From positions 117,113-181,112 of the forward strand of contig CAYVOV010000004.1 in NCBI GenBank assembly GCA_964453525.1: a stretch of 64,000 bases of DNA, written 5' to 3'. The number at the start of each line of letters is the position of its first letter. The stretch's first letter is position 1. Below, in pieces: positions 34,593 through 42,552 of this stretch. The stretch comes from CAYVOV01 sp964453525 (GTDB taxonomy: Bacteria > Chloroflexota > Dehalococcoidia > Dehalococcoidales > UBA2162). The translations under genes were made by a program, and so were the position numbers. The notes under the pieces were generated by a model. It was not told the DNA's origin. It saw nothing but the letters and a program-made list of their open reading frames with translations, and searched no databases.

Positions 34593-35738
34593 CTAAATCA
34601 CTTCCTGGATAATCTCTGTAATATCTTTAATCTCTATGCCTTCACTATCTCCCAGCAGGGTTAGCTTGCTGTCCTCAAAATTGATAATACAATAAGGGCA
34701 TGAGGTAACCAGCACCTCAGCCCCGGTATCCATAGCCTGTTCCAGTCTGATATCGGAGAACCTTTCACCCTTTGCCGTGTCCATCCAGATTCTGCCGCCT
34801 CCGCCTCCGCAGCAGAGGCTATTTTCCAGCGAATCAACCATCTCAACCCGTTCCAGACCGGGCACTTTCTCCAGGACCTCCCGGGGTTCGTCATATATGC
34901 CGTTATGGCGGCCCAGATAACACGGGTCATGATAGGTGACTTTCTTCCCGTAATCCTTGGTGAGTTCAAGCCTTCCCTGATTAATAAGTTCGAACAGATA
35001 CTCGGAGATATGTACCACCTCAAAGTTGGACTTAAATTCGGGATACTCGTTTTTAAAGGTGTGGTAACAATGAGGTGAAGAAACAAGGATTTTCTTCACC
35101 CCGTTTTCGATAAAAGTCTTGATATTTTCCCTGGCTAAATATTTGAATAATTCCTCATCGCCCGTCTTACGGATGCTTTCTCCGCAGCAGTTCTCCTTTT
35201 CGCCAAGTATTCCGAAATCCACGCTGGCCTTATTGAGGATGCTGGCTGTGGCGGCAGCCACCTTTTTTAATCTTGAATCATAGCAGAGGTAGCAGCCGGG
35301 AAAATACAGGATTTCCATCCCCTCGGTGAACGTTTTCACATCCAGGCCTTTTGCCCAGTCTGCCCTGGTACTTCGTAATTCGCCGATGGGATTACCTTGC
35401 TCGGCAAGGCCGGCACTGACCATCCGGATTGGTCTGGGATAAGCCCGGTAATTGGTGGCGACTCTCCTCAGTGCCACCATATCGTCTATCTGCTTGACGT
35501 CCCGGGGGCATTGCTGAGGGCAGAGTCCACAGGTAGTACAGCGCCATATCTCTTCACGTCTCAGGTCACTCAGGCCGAATGTAGCCTCCCGGATCAGTTT
35601 TCTCATGCTGAAAATGCTAACTCTATTCCAGGGACAGACAGTATCGCATTTTCCGCATTGATAGCAGTATTTTACTGCCTCTCCACCGCCCTCTTTTGTC
35701 ATATCTATCAGTCTTTTGGCAGGGGCTACAATCTCCAC
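34593..35738 (-). CDS. bamD: BamD-like FeS oxidoreductase (HdrD/HdrBC type)
   Basis: 381 residues. Two N-terminal [4Fe-4S] motifs (CYQCGKCDTVCP, CTTCGLCPQQCP) are joined to two CCG domains (EKENCCGESIRK; YHDPCYLGRHNG, LCCGGGGGRIW, SCPYCIINFED). This is the HdrC-HdrB fusion layout of HdrD and GlpC-like proteins. In Bam complexes such a subunit links the bifurcating core to the tungsten subunits. The CCG cysteines expected for noncubane clusters are all in place. Confidence 0.85.
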   Translation of the reverse strand: MEIVAPAKRLIDMTKEGGGEAVKYCYQCGKCDTVCPWNRVSIFSMRKLIREATFGLSDLRREEIWRCTTCGLCPQQCPRDVKQIDDMVALRRVATNYRAYPRPIRMVSAGLAEQGNPIGELRSTRADWAKGLDVKTFTEGMEILYFPGCYLCYDSRLKKVAAATASILNKASVDFGILGEKENCCGESIRKTGDEELFKYLARENIKTFIENGVKKILVSSPHCYHTFKNEYPEFKSNFEVVHISEYLFELINQGRLELTKDYGKKVTYHDPCYLGRHNGIYDEPREVLEKVPGLERVEMVDSLENSLCCGGGGGRIWMDTAKGERFSDIRLEQAMDTGAEVLVTSCPYCIINFEDSKLTLLGDSEGIEIKDITEIIQEVI

Positions 35739-35765
35739 TATCTTCCTCTTCTTTCGTCTTAATGT

Positions 35766-36293
35766 TTAGCTTTTTTGTAACCGGGCAATGGTATCAATTA
35801 CAGTCTTGACTCCGTATTTGTTTACCAGTGATTCTATTCCTATCTCAACCTCGTCCCGCTTTTCTTCCTCTTCTTCCTCTTCCTCCTCCCTTTCCACGTA
35901 AGTCAGAGCATCGAATACGCACGCCTGTACACACATCGGTTCCTCAAGCGGCGGTTCGTTCTCGCACATATCGCACTTTAGTGGGAGACCGGAATCAGGT
36001 TCTTTGAAGTAGTCCCTGGATGGGCAGGAAGCTCCGCAGAAGCTGCACTCGCTGTACTCTTTCCCATTAATAACGTAGATATTTCTTCCATTACACTCTG
36101 CCTGAGTGTAATCGCCGGCGCGTATCGGGACAAATACGTCTTTCAGGTCATCAACAACAACATGAATCCGGGCTCTTGCCGGATTAATGATGCTGTATTT
36201 AGGCACGGCGTGAAAGGCGGAGCAGGCCAGCTCACATCCGCGGCAGCCGGTACACTTGTCAACATCGACTTTTATTTCTTTGATCTTTTTCGT
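35766..36293 (-). CDS. bamC: BamC-like polyferredoxin with apparent ACG start
   Basis: 175 residues if read from ACG at 36293. No ATG, GTG, TTG or CTG precedes the first cluster motif in this frame before an in-frame stop. AAAGGGGGAG stands exactly 7 nt upstream of the ACG, and the next codons (KKIKEIKVDVDKCTGC) read like a natural N-terminus. A GTG at 36206 would remove the cluster Cys14/17/20/24 (CTGCRGCELAC). Further Cys groups are CSFCGASC and CDMC with CVQAC. A run of glutamates lies near the C-terminus. The protein overlaps bamB by 22 bp. BamC is the electron-transfer partner that sits on the W subunit. Confidence 0.8.
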   Translation of the reverse strand, partial: TKKIKEIKVDVDKCTGCRGCELACSAFHAVPKYSIINPARARIHVVVDDLKDVFVPIRAGDYTQAECNGRNIYVINGKEYSECSFCGASCPSRDYFKEPDSGLPLKCDMCENEPPLEEPMCVQACVFDALTYVEREEEEEEEEEKRDEVEIGIESLVNKYGVKTVIDTIARLQKS

Positions 36294-38278
36294 TTCTCTA
36301 CTCCCCCTTTCGCTTTACTCTTCCTGGTTCCCGCAGAAATTTTCTTTTTTGCAGAAACACTATCGCTGGTTGTTGTCCAGATTGCTCTTCTCTCGAAATC
36401 TTCTCTGGCGTAATCAAGGCCGAGTTTATCTAAAGTTTCTGCGGTAGGTATGCCTTGCTTATCCCATCCCCTGTATTCATAGTAGTCGTCAAGTAGCTTC
36501 TGTTCATACTCCTCGTCTCTTACTGCCCAGTGGTCTTCTGGAGGCCTCTCGTCGGTTCTCCTCATACCTCTTCTTGCATTAAGGGCTCTAACCAGGTTCC
36601 GGTTCCTTTGTCCTATTTGCCAGAGTCCGTCTTTGTCAAGCTCCATCCCGGTGGCAAGCGAGATTATATGCGGTATATTGTGCATGTGGAATATAGCTCC
36701 GCCGCCAAACTGGCCTCTAAATGATGACAGAAAGCCGCAGAGACCGGCGCTGTCATCAATGTAATGCATCATCTCATTCCATTCGGTAATGGCGGAGGAT
36801 GCTTCATTGGATATATTGTATTTTTTCTCCCATTCAAGAAATATTTGCTTAAACTTCTCATCAGGAACGGCGTCCCATTTTTTTAAAAACTCCTCTCTCT
36901 CCTCAATGGTAGGGAGGGGGTCCTGGGGGAAAGACCCTTCAATCTGGGTAATAGCCATCTTCTCGCCGGTGGCTATCATCAGGAAATAGGGAGGGTTCAA
37001 CTTTCCGAGTTTGATGGGCACCTGTTCAAATTTCTTGGTGGTATTATGGTCGTATTCCTCAGCGCCATTACCAATCTGCCGGGCGGCATGATAAACGCCA
37101 TTTGCCAGAATATCTCCGATGCCTTCCCGGTGAACAATTTTTTCGACCAGGTAGTAAAACCTTTCTCTGACGTCGGATGGAAATTTTGGCATGTCCTTAT
37201 CAGTCAAGATGCCGGCTTCGTAAAGCTCGATAGCAAAGGCTATGACCTGCGGCGTTGAGTAGGAGTCCAGGCCATACTCCTGAGCAACAGGAAGTATTTC
37301 ATAGCTAAAGTCCAGCTCTTGAAACGATGCCATATGATAGGTATCTTTGGCGTAGCATTTATAGGCGAATCTTTGCCTTCCCGGCCAGGAAATCACATTA
37401 CGGCATTGCTTGGGGCAGTTATAGCAGCTTGTTTGGCGGTCCATATGGTCATACTTAAACCTGGTCCATCTTTCCTGGAGCTCCGGATTCCAGAATTCTT
37501 TTCTCCGGGTACGGGCATTGCCCCAGGCAAAATTGTTGTGGTGGAAAGCATCATTCTCATCGACTGCCATCCAATCCCCGACATTCAGGTTATCATAAGC
37601 TTCTTTCCTCATATTAAGGCATAGCTCGAATAATTCAGCCGGCCGGGCGATATTGAGGTCCTTTGTTCCGCGGACAGCTATCGCCTTCAACCTTTTGTCT
37701 CCCATGGTCACCCCTACCATTCGAGCTGCGCTGGAGTGGTCATGGTCGATGGAAGCCATATAGACCCTGTTTTCACCGGCCGGGCCGATAGTGGCCACCT
37801 GGGCTTTGTCTTCCTTCAACTCCTGCCGGATAAGGGATTCAGTTTCATGACTGCCTTTCCCCCGGAGGTGAGTGGCATCACGTATTTCTACCTTGTCATT
37901 GTTTATCCATATATAAACCAGGTCAGGAGCTTGGCCGGAGATGACTATTTTATCATAGCCGGCGTATTTCAGTTCCGGTGCAAAAAATCCTCCCATTGTT
38001 GAATGTGAAAAGAAGTTTGTCTGAGGTGAGAAGCTATTAACAGCCGTCCGGGCGGCACCGATAACAGGTGTGCCGCACAAGAGACCAGCGCTGAATATCA
38101 GCAGATTATCAGGAGAAGAGGGTTCAACCTCAGGAGGAACTCTGTCCCATAATATCTTTGCAGCAGTACCCAGACCACCCAGATAAAGTTCGGTTAATCT
38201 CGGGTCGGTTTCCACCTTATCAATACTTCCCCGGGACAGGTCAATTTCTAAATTATATCCGGTCTCTGCGTACCTCAT
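36272..38278 (-). CDS. bamB: BamB-like tungsten enzyme (AOR family), class II benzoyl-CoA reductase type
   Basis: 668 residues. The N-terminus (MRYAETGYNL, GGLGTAAKILWDRVPPE, MGGFFAPELKYAGYDK) matches what I remember of Geobacter BamB closely. The [4Fe-4S] ligands are Cys285/288/292 (CYNCPKQC) and Cys514. Cys308 (KCYAKDTYH) is in the place of the protein W ligand, and His246 (FHHNNFAWGNARTRR) fits the active-site His. About 14 residues are missing just before this His compared with BamB as I recall it, and one of the two active-site Glu positions has no clear counterpart, so the substrate may not be benzoyl-CoA. The C-terminus ends in a Lys/Arg-rich tail. Start ATG at 38278 after AAGGGGGC. 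Confidence 0.82.
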   Translation of the reverse strand: MRYAETGYNLEIDLSRGSIDKVETDPRLTELYLGGLGTAAKILWDRVPPEVEPSSPDNLLIFSAGLLCGTPVIGAARTAVNSFSPQTNFFSHSTMGGFFAPELKYAGYDKIVISGQAPDLVYIWINNDKVEIRDATHLRGKGSHETESLIRQELKEDKAQVATIGPAGENRVYMASIDHDHSSAARMVGVTMGDKRLKAIAVRGTKDLNIARPAELFELCLNMRKEAYDNLNVGDWMAVDENDAFHHNNFAWGNARTRRKEFWNPELQERWTRFKYDHMDRQTSCYNCPKQCRNVISWPGRQRFAYKCYAKDTYHMASFQELDFSYEILPVAQEYGLDSYSTPQVIAFAIELYEAGILTDKDMPKFPSDVRERFYYLVEKIVHREGIGDILANGVYHAARQIGNGAEEYDHNTTKKFEQVPIKLGKLNPPYFLMIATGEKMAITQIEGSFPQDPLPTIEEREEFLKKWDAVPDEKFKQIFLEWEKKYNISNEASSAITEWNEMMHYIDDSAGLCGFLSSFRGQFGGGAIFHMHNIPHIISLATGMELDKDGLWQIGQRNRNLVRALNARRGMRRTDERPPEDHWAVRDEEYEQKLLDDYYEYRGWDKQGIPTAETLDKLGLDYAREDFERRAIWTTTSDSVSAKKKISAGTRKSKAKGGVEKRKRSKK

Positions 38279-38295
38279 CTATTAGCCCCCTTAGC

Positions 38296-39117
38296 TCAGT
38301 AAGCCTTTAATACTGAATCAAAATAATCGTTTGCCTTTTCCGCCAGCATATCGTGATACTCATAGAACATGGCACTTGCCTGAGAACGCAGCCAGTTATC
38401 GGGGAGTAATTCTTCCGGTAAGTCAGGGTCGAAGTAGGGCAACCGGCGGTATTCGTGAATCAGCTTGAATCTCTCGGTAAAAAATTCGCTCGGGTCGATA
38501 TTCTCACCATTGTTAATACGCTCCCGGTGCTCTTCCAGCTTGGTACGGTGCTCGGCAATAAAATTGGCATATCTCTTGTGGATACGGTCGAGGTCCCAGC
38601 AGCGTGAAATAATAGTCTTTGGATTACTGAACCCGAGGTGCTTTGCCTGGAAAACCTGCACGTATTCCTTAATCTTGAGTTTTTTAGCCAGCGCTTCAAC
38701 CTCTTTGCTCAAATCATGGGGTGAAATCCAAGTAGCCGTGCTCAGAGGTCCGTAGCCCAGCCAGGTCAGCTCCTGACGCAGCCTGTCCCTGGCCTCCCTT
38801 TTCTCCTCGGGGATAAAGTAAACAACAACGCTCCAGTAACCGTTCCAGCCACTGCTTTTCCGCTCGAAAATTCGCCGCTCTCCCTCCTCCAGCAAGCCCA
38901 TACCTTCCTCCGTTAGCGAATAATAACTCCTGGTCCCGTTGTGCCTTACTTTAAGTAGACCGGCCCGGCACATCCTCGACACGGCTGACCTGATAGACTG
39001 CTCAGAAAGGTCAAAATTACCCAGCAGTTTTATCAGGCTGCCGATTCCGATTTCCATCCCTCTATATCGAACATAGTCTCCATAAAGGGTCAGCATTGCT
39101 GCTCTGGGACGAAACAT
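38296..39117 (-). CDS. PaaX-family transcriptional regulator, first gene of the bam operon
   Basis: 273 residues from the ATG at 39117 (MFRPRAAMLTLYGDYVRYRG, the normal PaaX N-terminus). A winged helix follows (LSEQSIRSAVSRMCRAGLLKV, YYSLTEEGMGLL), then the PaaX central domain (GWNGYWSVVVYFIPEEKREA). PaaX proteins repress aromatic CoA pathways and release DNA on binding phenylacetyl-CoA. An open frame extends to a GTG at 39171, but the predicted promoter and an inverted repeat lie there, so the downstream ATG is preferred despite a weak ribosome site. It ends 17 bp before bamB. Confidence 0.85.
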   Translation of the reverse strand: MFRPRAAMLTLYGDYVRYRGMEIGIGSLIKLLGNFDLSEQSIRSAVSRMCRAGLLKVRHNGTRSYYSLTEEGMGLLEEGERRIFERKSSGWNGYWSVVVYFIPEEKREARDRLRQELTWLGYGPLSTATWISPHDLSKEVEALAKKLKIKEYVQVFQAKHLGFSNPKTIISRCWDLDRIHKRYANFIAEHRTKLEEHRERINNGENIDPSEFFTERFKLIHEYRRLPYFDPDLPEELLPDNWLRSQASAMFYEYHDMLAEKANDYFDSVLKAY

Positions 39118-39133
39118 TAGTATGTCACATATC

Positions 39134-39162
39134 TGGTATTGCGTTATTTTTACGCAATACCA
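39134..39162. promoter_or_regulatory. Perfect 11-bp inverted repeat, candidate PaaX operator
   Basis: TGGTATTGCGT (39134-39144) and ACGCAATACCA (39152-39162) are exact complements around a 7-nt AT spacer. The site covers the expected transcription start of the PaaX-bam operon, 17 bp upstream of the regulator's ATG. Confidence 0.75.
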
Positions 39163-39191
39163 TGCTAGCACTTAACCGAGTGCCATGTCAA
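39162..39191 (-). promoter_or_regulatory. Predicted promoter of the PaaX-bam operon
   Basis: Minus strand: TTGACA (39191-39186), 18-bp spacer, TAGCAT (39167-39162). The -35 is perfect, the -10 matches four of six. The inverted repeat begins at the last -10 base. Confidence 0.6.
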
Positions 39192-39264
39192 GTCCCGGAA
39201 GAGCCGGTTCTGTTTGTATTTGCTTGATTTTTTTGCCGTGAGATGCCTATATTCTTATTCTTTT

Positions 39265-39372
39265 AGACCTCACCCCCTTATTTCTCCTCTCCTTAACAAG
39301 GAGAGAGGGACGAGATTTGAGACGGGGGCAAAGCCCCCCCTCTCTTACTTACATTCCCCCTTCCCCAGTTAA
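39265..39372. repeat. Pyrimidine/purine stem-loop repeat cluster
   Basis: TCCTCTCCTTAACAAGGAGAG and GGGGGCAAAGCCCCCC hairpins followed by ATTCCCCCTTCCCC resemble the dispersed stem-loop families at 3605 and 44688. The stretch to 39600 holds no gene. Confidence 0.5.
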
Positions 39373-39601
39373 ACAGTACCGAAAAGTCGGTTTATAGAAG
39401 TGCTCCCAGTCTACTGTTATCAACAGACTCAGCACTCGCGATTGTTCAGCATTTCTTTAAAAATTATTGGAATCGAAGCTAGCCAGCCAGCTTTAAAGCC
39501 GTTATACTAAGAGAAGCCCGAAAGCTAGATGAGGTTGGACAGTGGGCAGATAATTTTAGATTCAGCACTTTGACCAACCTTGTACAGATTAAGGAGGTAG
39601 A

Positions 39602-40354
39602 ATGACAGACGGTAGAAGCCTGGACTGGGTTGAATATACAAGGTTGAATGAAGAAGTTACCAGGGGTAAGGAAAGAGTGGTAACGGAGCTTGGTCTGTCA
39701 ATTATCATAAACGGAAGGCATTTTGCCACTGCGATGATAACACCAATGATGGAGAGGGAGTTCGTCATCGGACATCTATTCGGGCAGGGAATCATAGATA
39801 ACGTTGCTGACATTGAATCAATAACGGTAAAAGACAATATTGCCGAGGTGACTGTGCCCGGAACGGGAGAAAAGGCAGAACGGTCTCCGGGAATACGTTC
39901 TGATTTTAAGGTTAGTAGAGAAGATATATTCAGCGGCGTCAACGCGATTCTGAAATCAAAAATATATGCCGAAACCGAAGCCATACATTCGGCCGGACTT
40001 TTTAAACGAGGGGCAGAGCCGGCCTGCATAGCGGAGGACGTTGGGAGGCATAATGCGCTGGACAAGGTGATAGGATATGCATTAATGAATGAGATTGATT
40101 TTAAAAATACCTTTGCCGCCTCAACGGGAAGGATGGTCTCTGACATGGTGTCGAAGATTTGCCGGGCGAATATTCCGGTTGTGGCGACAAAGACCGCGGT
40201 AACAAAACTGGGAGTCGAAATCGGTGAAAGGTGTGGATTGACAATTATCGGGTTTGTAAGGGATACGGGGATGAAGGTCACCACGGATACCGGAGAAAGA
40301 ATTACGACCGAGAGAGGAATGAAGATTTACACAAATCCGGAAAGAATTCTTTGA
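39602..40354 (+). CDS. fdhD: FdhD-family protein without the CxxC motif
   Basis: 250 residues. EREFVIGHLFGQGII, AIHSAGLFKRGAEPACIAED, VGRHNALDKVIGYAL and AASTGRMVSDMVSKICRANIP are FdhD landmarks. FdhD transfers sulfur from a cysteine desulfurase to the Mo/W bis-MGD cofactor of formate dehydrogenases. The loop that carries C-x-x-C in E. coli FdhD (here around GEKAERSPGIRSDF) has no cysteine, so either another Cys (for example in EPACIAED) serves or the protein binds cofactor without relaying sulfur. ATG at 39602 follows AAGGAGG. It is divergent from the bam operon. Confidence 0.85.
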   Translation: MTDGRSLDWVEYTRLNEEVTRGKERVVTELGLSIIINGRHFATAMITPMMEREFVIGHLFGQGIIDNVADIESITVKDNIAEVTVPGTGEKAERSPGIRSDFKVSREDIFSGVNAILKSKIYAETEAIHSAGLFKRGAEPACIAEDVGRHNALDKVIGYALMNEIDFKNTFAASTGRMVSDMVSKICRANIPVVATKTAVTKLGVEIGERCGLTIIGFVRDTGMKVTTDTGERITTERGMKIYTNPERIL

Positions 40355-40500
40355 TGATAGAACCGGGCGGCACAAGCTTTGGCAGGCGGAGGGAGAGCCT
40401 TTCATTTAACTATAACCGAACATTACTATTTACTCATCTATGAGATGTATCGTGGAGAGTCGAATCCCCTGAAAATATGGGCATCAGGGGTACAGGAGGG

Positions 40501-40640
40501 TTGGGGGGGGGCGGGGCCCGCGCCCCCCCCCCCGCAAAAAAGAAAAAAGAGCCACCAACNNNNNNNNNNAAATTCCCTTTTGGGGGGGTGGGTGGGGGGG
40601 GGGGGGGGGCGCCCCCCCCCCCCCCCCAACCCCCTTTCTA
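40501..40640. other. Assembly gap in homopolymer G/C sequence
   Basis: Ten N (40560-40569) are flanked on both sides by long G and C runs that look like read artefacts. The distance and even the adjacency of fdhD and sufC are uncertain. Right of the gap (40640-40700) a copy of the CCCCCTTCCCC/GGGGTTTTATAAAT repeat tail suggests the break lies in a dispersed repeat. Confidence 0.85.
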
Positions 40641-40828
40641 AATCTTCCCTCTTCCCCCTTCCCCTGAAGGAGATACAGGGGGATGGGGTTTTATAAATCT
40701 CAATTCAGGGAGCTGATAAGCAAGCCTGCTGCTTGAGTTCATCTGCCCGATTGATTATACTTGTAGAGGATTATTTATCCGAATAGACACCGGGCGTTCC
40801 TGGGAATGTGGACTGTGGAGGTATTACC

Positions 40829-41560
40829 ATGCTTCAGGTGGAGAATCTCTTTTTAAATCTGGAAGGAAAACCGATAATCAACGCCCTGAACCTGCACATA
40901 GAAAGGGGAGAAATACACGGAGTTCTCGGTGAAAACGGCACCGGAAAGACAACTCTTGCTTACCTTATTATGGGGTCGAATGGCTACCGGCCAAACAAAG
41001 GCAGAATTGTCTTTGAGGGTGAGGATATCAGCCGGTTATCTGTCTCACAGAGGGCAAAGAAGGGGATAAGCCTTGCCTGGCAGGAGCCGGCAAGAATCGA
41101 GGGACTCAGTGTCCTTGACTACCTCAGCCTGAGCGGCAGTAAACCGGGACTGAAACGAATCTACGAGGTCCTGCAAATGGTGGGAATGGACCCTGCCCGG
41201 TACCTGAACCGGTATATTGACGCTACCCTCAGCGGCGGCGAGAGGAAGAGGATAGAACTGGCTTCGATAATAGCCATGCAACCGAAACTGGCGATACTCG
41301 ATGAGCCTGACTCCGGTATTGATATAATGTCGATGCCGATTATTTTAAACAGCATAACGGAAATGAATAAACAGGGTTCATCAGTGCTGCTCATTACCCA
41401 CAGCGAACAAATGGTCGAGATGGCGCATAACGTATCCGTGCTCTGCGCCGGCAGTATACTGAGAACGGGACCGCCGGCGGAAATGAGCCAGTGGTTCAAG
41501 GAAAACTGCCAGAGTTGTGTTCATATTAACGAGCCGACGCTGGAAAACATAGCTAGATAA
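40829..41560 (+). CDS. sufC: SufC-like ABC ATPase of FeS assembly
   Basis: 243 residues from ATG 40829, which has GTGGAGG seven bases upstream; the in-frame GTG at 40808 is too early. Walker A GENGTGKTT, signature LSGGERKRIELA and Walker B KLAILDEPDSGID are complete, and the DSGID after Walker B is typical for SufC. With the next gene it would make a SufBC-like scaffold that assembles and delivers iron-sulfur clusters. No sufS, sufU or sufD is nearby. Confidence 0.9.
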   Translation: MLQVENLFLNLEGKPIINALNLHIERGEIHGVLGENGTGKTTLAYLIMGSNGYRPNKGRIVFEGEDISRLSVSQRAKKGISLAWQEPARIEGLSVLDYLSLSGSKPGLKRIYEVLQMVGMDPARYLNRYIDATLSGGERKRIELASIIAMQPKLAILDEPDSGIDIMSMPIILNSITEMNKQGSSVLLITHSEQMVEMAHNVSVLCAGSILRTGPPAEMSQWFKENCQSCVHINEPTLENIAR

Positions 41561-41575
41561 TAAAGGTGGAAAGAT

Positions 41576-42532
41576 ATGATTGGTCGCTCGGTTGAGAAAG
41601 AATATGCGGGACTGGTTGACGCTTACGAAAAAGCAGGTGGCAATAGGGATGCTCTGACGGGTGAAGATTCGGCCAGGCTTGTTATTCATGAGAACAAAGT
41701 CCTCGGCGCCGAGGGCGTCAGCGGACTGAAGATAGATACCAGAGAGATTGAAACCGGAGTAGATATACACTTGGTAGTTGAGGAAGGAACGAAGATAAAA
41801 AAGCCGGTCCACCTCTGTTTCGGCGTTCTCCCGGAAGAAGGGCTGCAGGAAATAATAATGAAGGTAGATGCCCGGGATAACAGCGAGATAAACGTTATAG
41901 CCCACTGCATCTTTCCGAATGCCGTGAAGGTAATTCACCGGATGGATGCCGATATCAGGATAGGTAAGAAGGCGAAGTTCGATTATAAAGAGACCCATTA
42001 TCACGGCGAAAACGGTGGAATCGAGGTAATCCCGAAGGCGGTGGTCAGGGTAGATAGGGGAGGTGTCTGGCAGAGTTCAATGACACTGACCGACGGGCTT
42101 GTCGGCAAACTCGACTACGATTTCGAGGTGTTCTGCCAGGAAGAGGCCGTTGCCGAGCTTATTGTAAAGGCTTACGGCAGGAAGAATGATGATATAAAAA
42201 TACTTGAGAGGATTCATCTTGATGGAGCCGGAGCCAGGGGCCTGGCGAAAAGCCGCCTTGTACTGAGTGATAAGGCCAAAGCCGAGGTAAAGGGAGAGAC
42301 CTACGGAAATGCCCCGGATGCCAGAGGGCACGTTGATTGCATTGAGCTTGTTAACGGGACAGAGGCGGTAGCCATTGCCATTCCTATCGTCTCGGTGACC
42401 GATGACAAAGCGAAGGTAACTCATGAGGCGGCTATTGGCAGCGTGGATAAAAGACAGGTAGAGACCCTGATGGCGAGAGGCCTCGAGGAGGACGAGGCGA
42501 TAGACGTCATAGTAAAAGGCATCCTGAAATAG
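41576..42532 (+). CDS. sufB: SufB/SufD-family scaffold protein, short form
   Basis: 318 residues, about two thirds of classic SufB. The beta-helix core and the C-terminal segment (HVDCIELVNGTEAVAIAIP, AKVTHEAAIGSVDKRQVETL, MARGLEEDEAIDVIVKG) match SufB/D; the His-Glu pair in THEA and the Cys in HVDCIEL sit where SufB has its cluster ligands. With sufC this is the layout of the SUF-like minimal system (SmsCB) described for anaerobes. ATG at 41576 follows AAGGTGGAAAG. Confidence 0.88.
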   Translation: MIGRSVEKEYAGLVDAYEKAGGNRDALTGEDSARLVIHENKVLGAEGVSGLKIDTREIETGVDIHLVVEEGTKIKKPVHLCFGVLPEEGLQEIIMKVDARDNSEINVIAHCIFPNAVKVIHRMDADIRIGKKAKFDYKETHYHGENGGIEVIPKAVVRVDRGGVWQSSMTLTDGLVGKLDYDFEVFCQEEAVAELIVKAYGRKNDDIKILERIHLDGAGARGLAKSRLVLSDKAKAEVKGETYGNAPDARGHVDCIELVNGTEAVAIAIPIVSVTDDKAKVTHEAAIGSVDKRQVETLMARGLEEDEAIDVIVKGILK

Positions 42533-42552
42533 GCACGGGCGGGCAGTATTCA

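Noticed and set aside
35766..36206. bamC starting at GTG 36206
   Set aside because: This start would delete the first four-cysteine cluster motif, which is in frame directly upstream.
39118..39171. PaaX starting at GTG 39171
   Set aside because: The extra residues are unlike PaaX and would be encoded by the -10 box region and the operator dyad.
40379..40696. Open frame spanning the N run
   Set aside because: It reads through homopolymers and N bases; the poly-Gly/Pro translation is an artefact.
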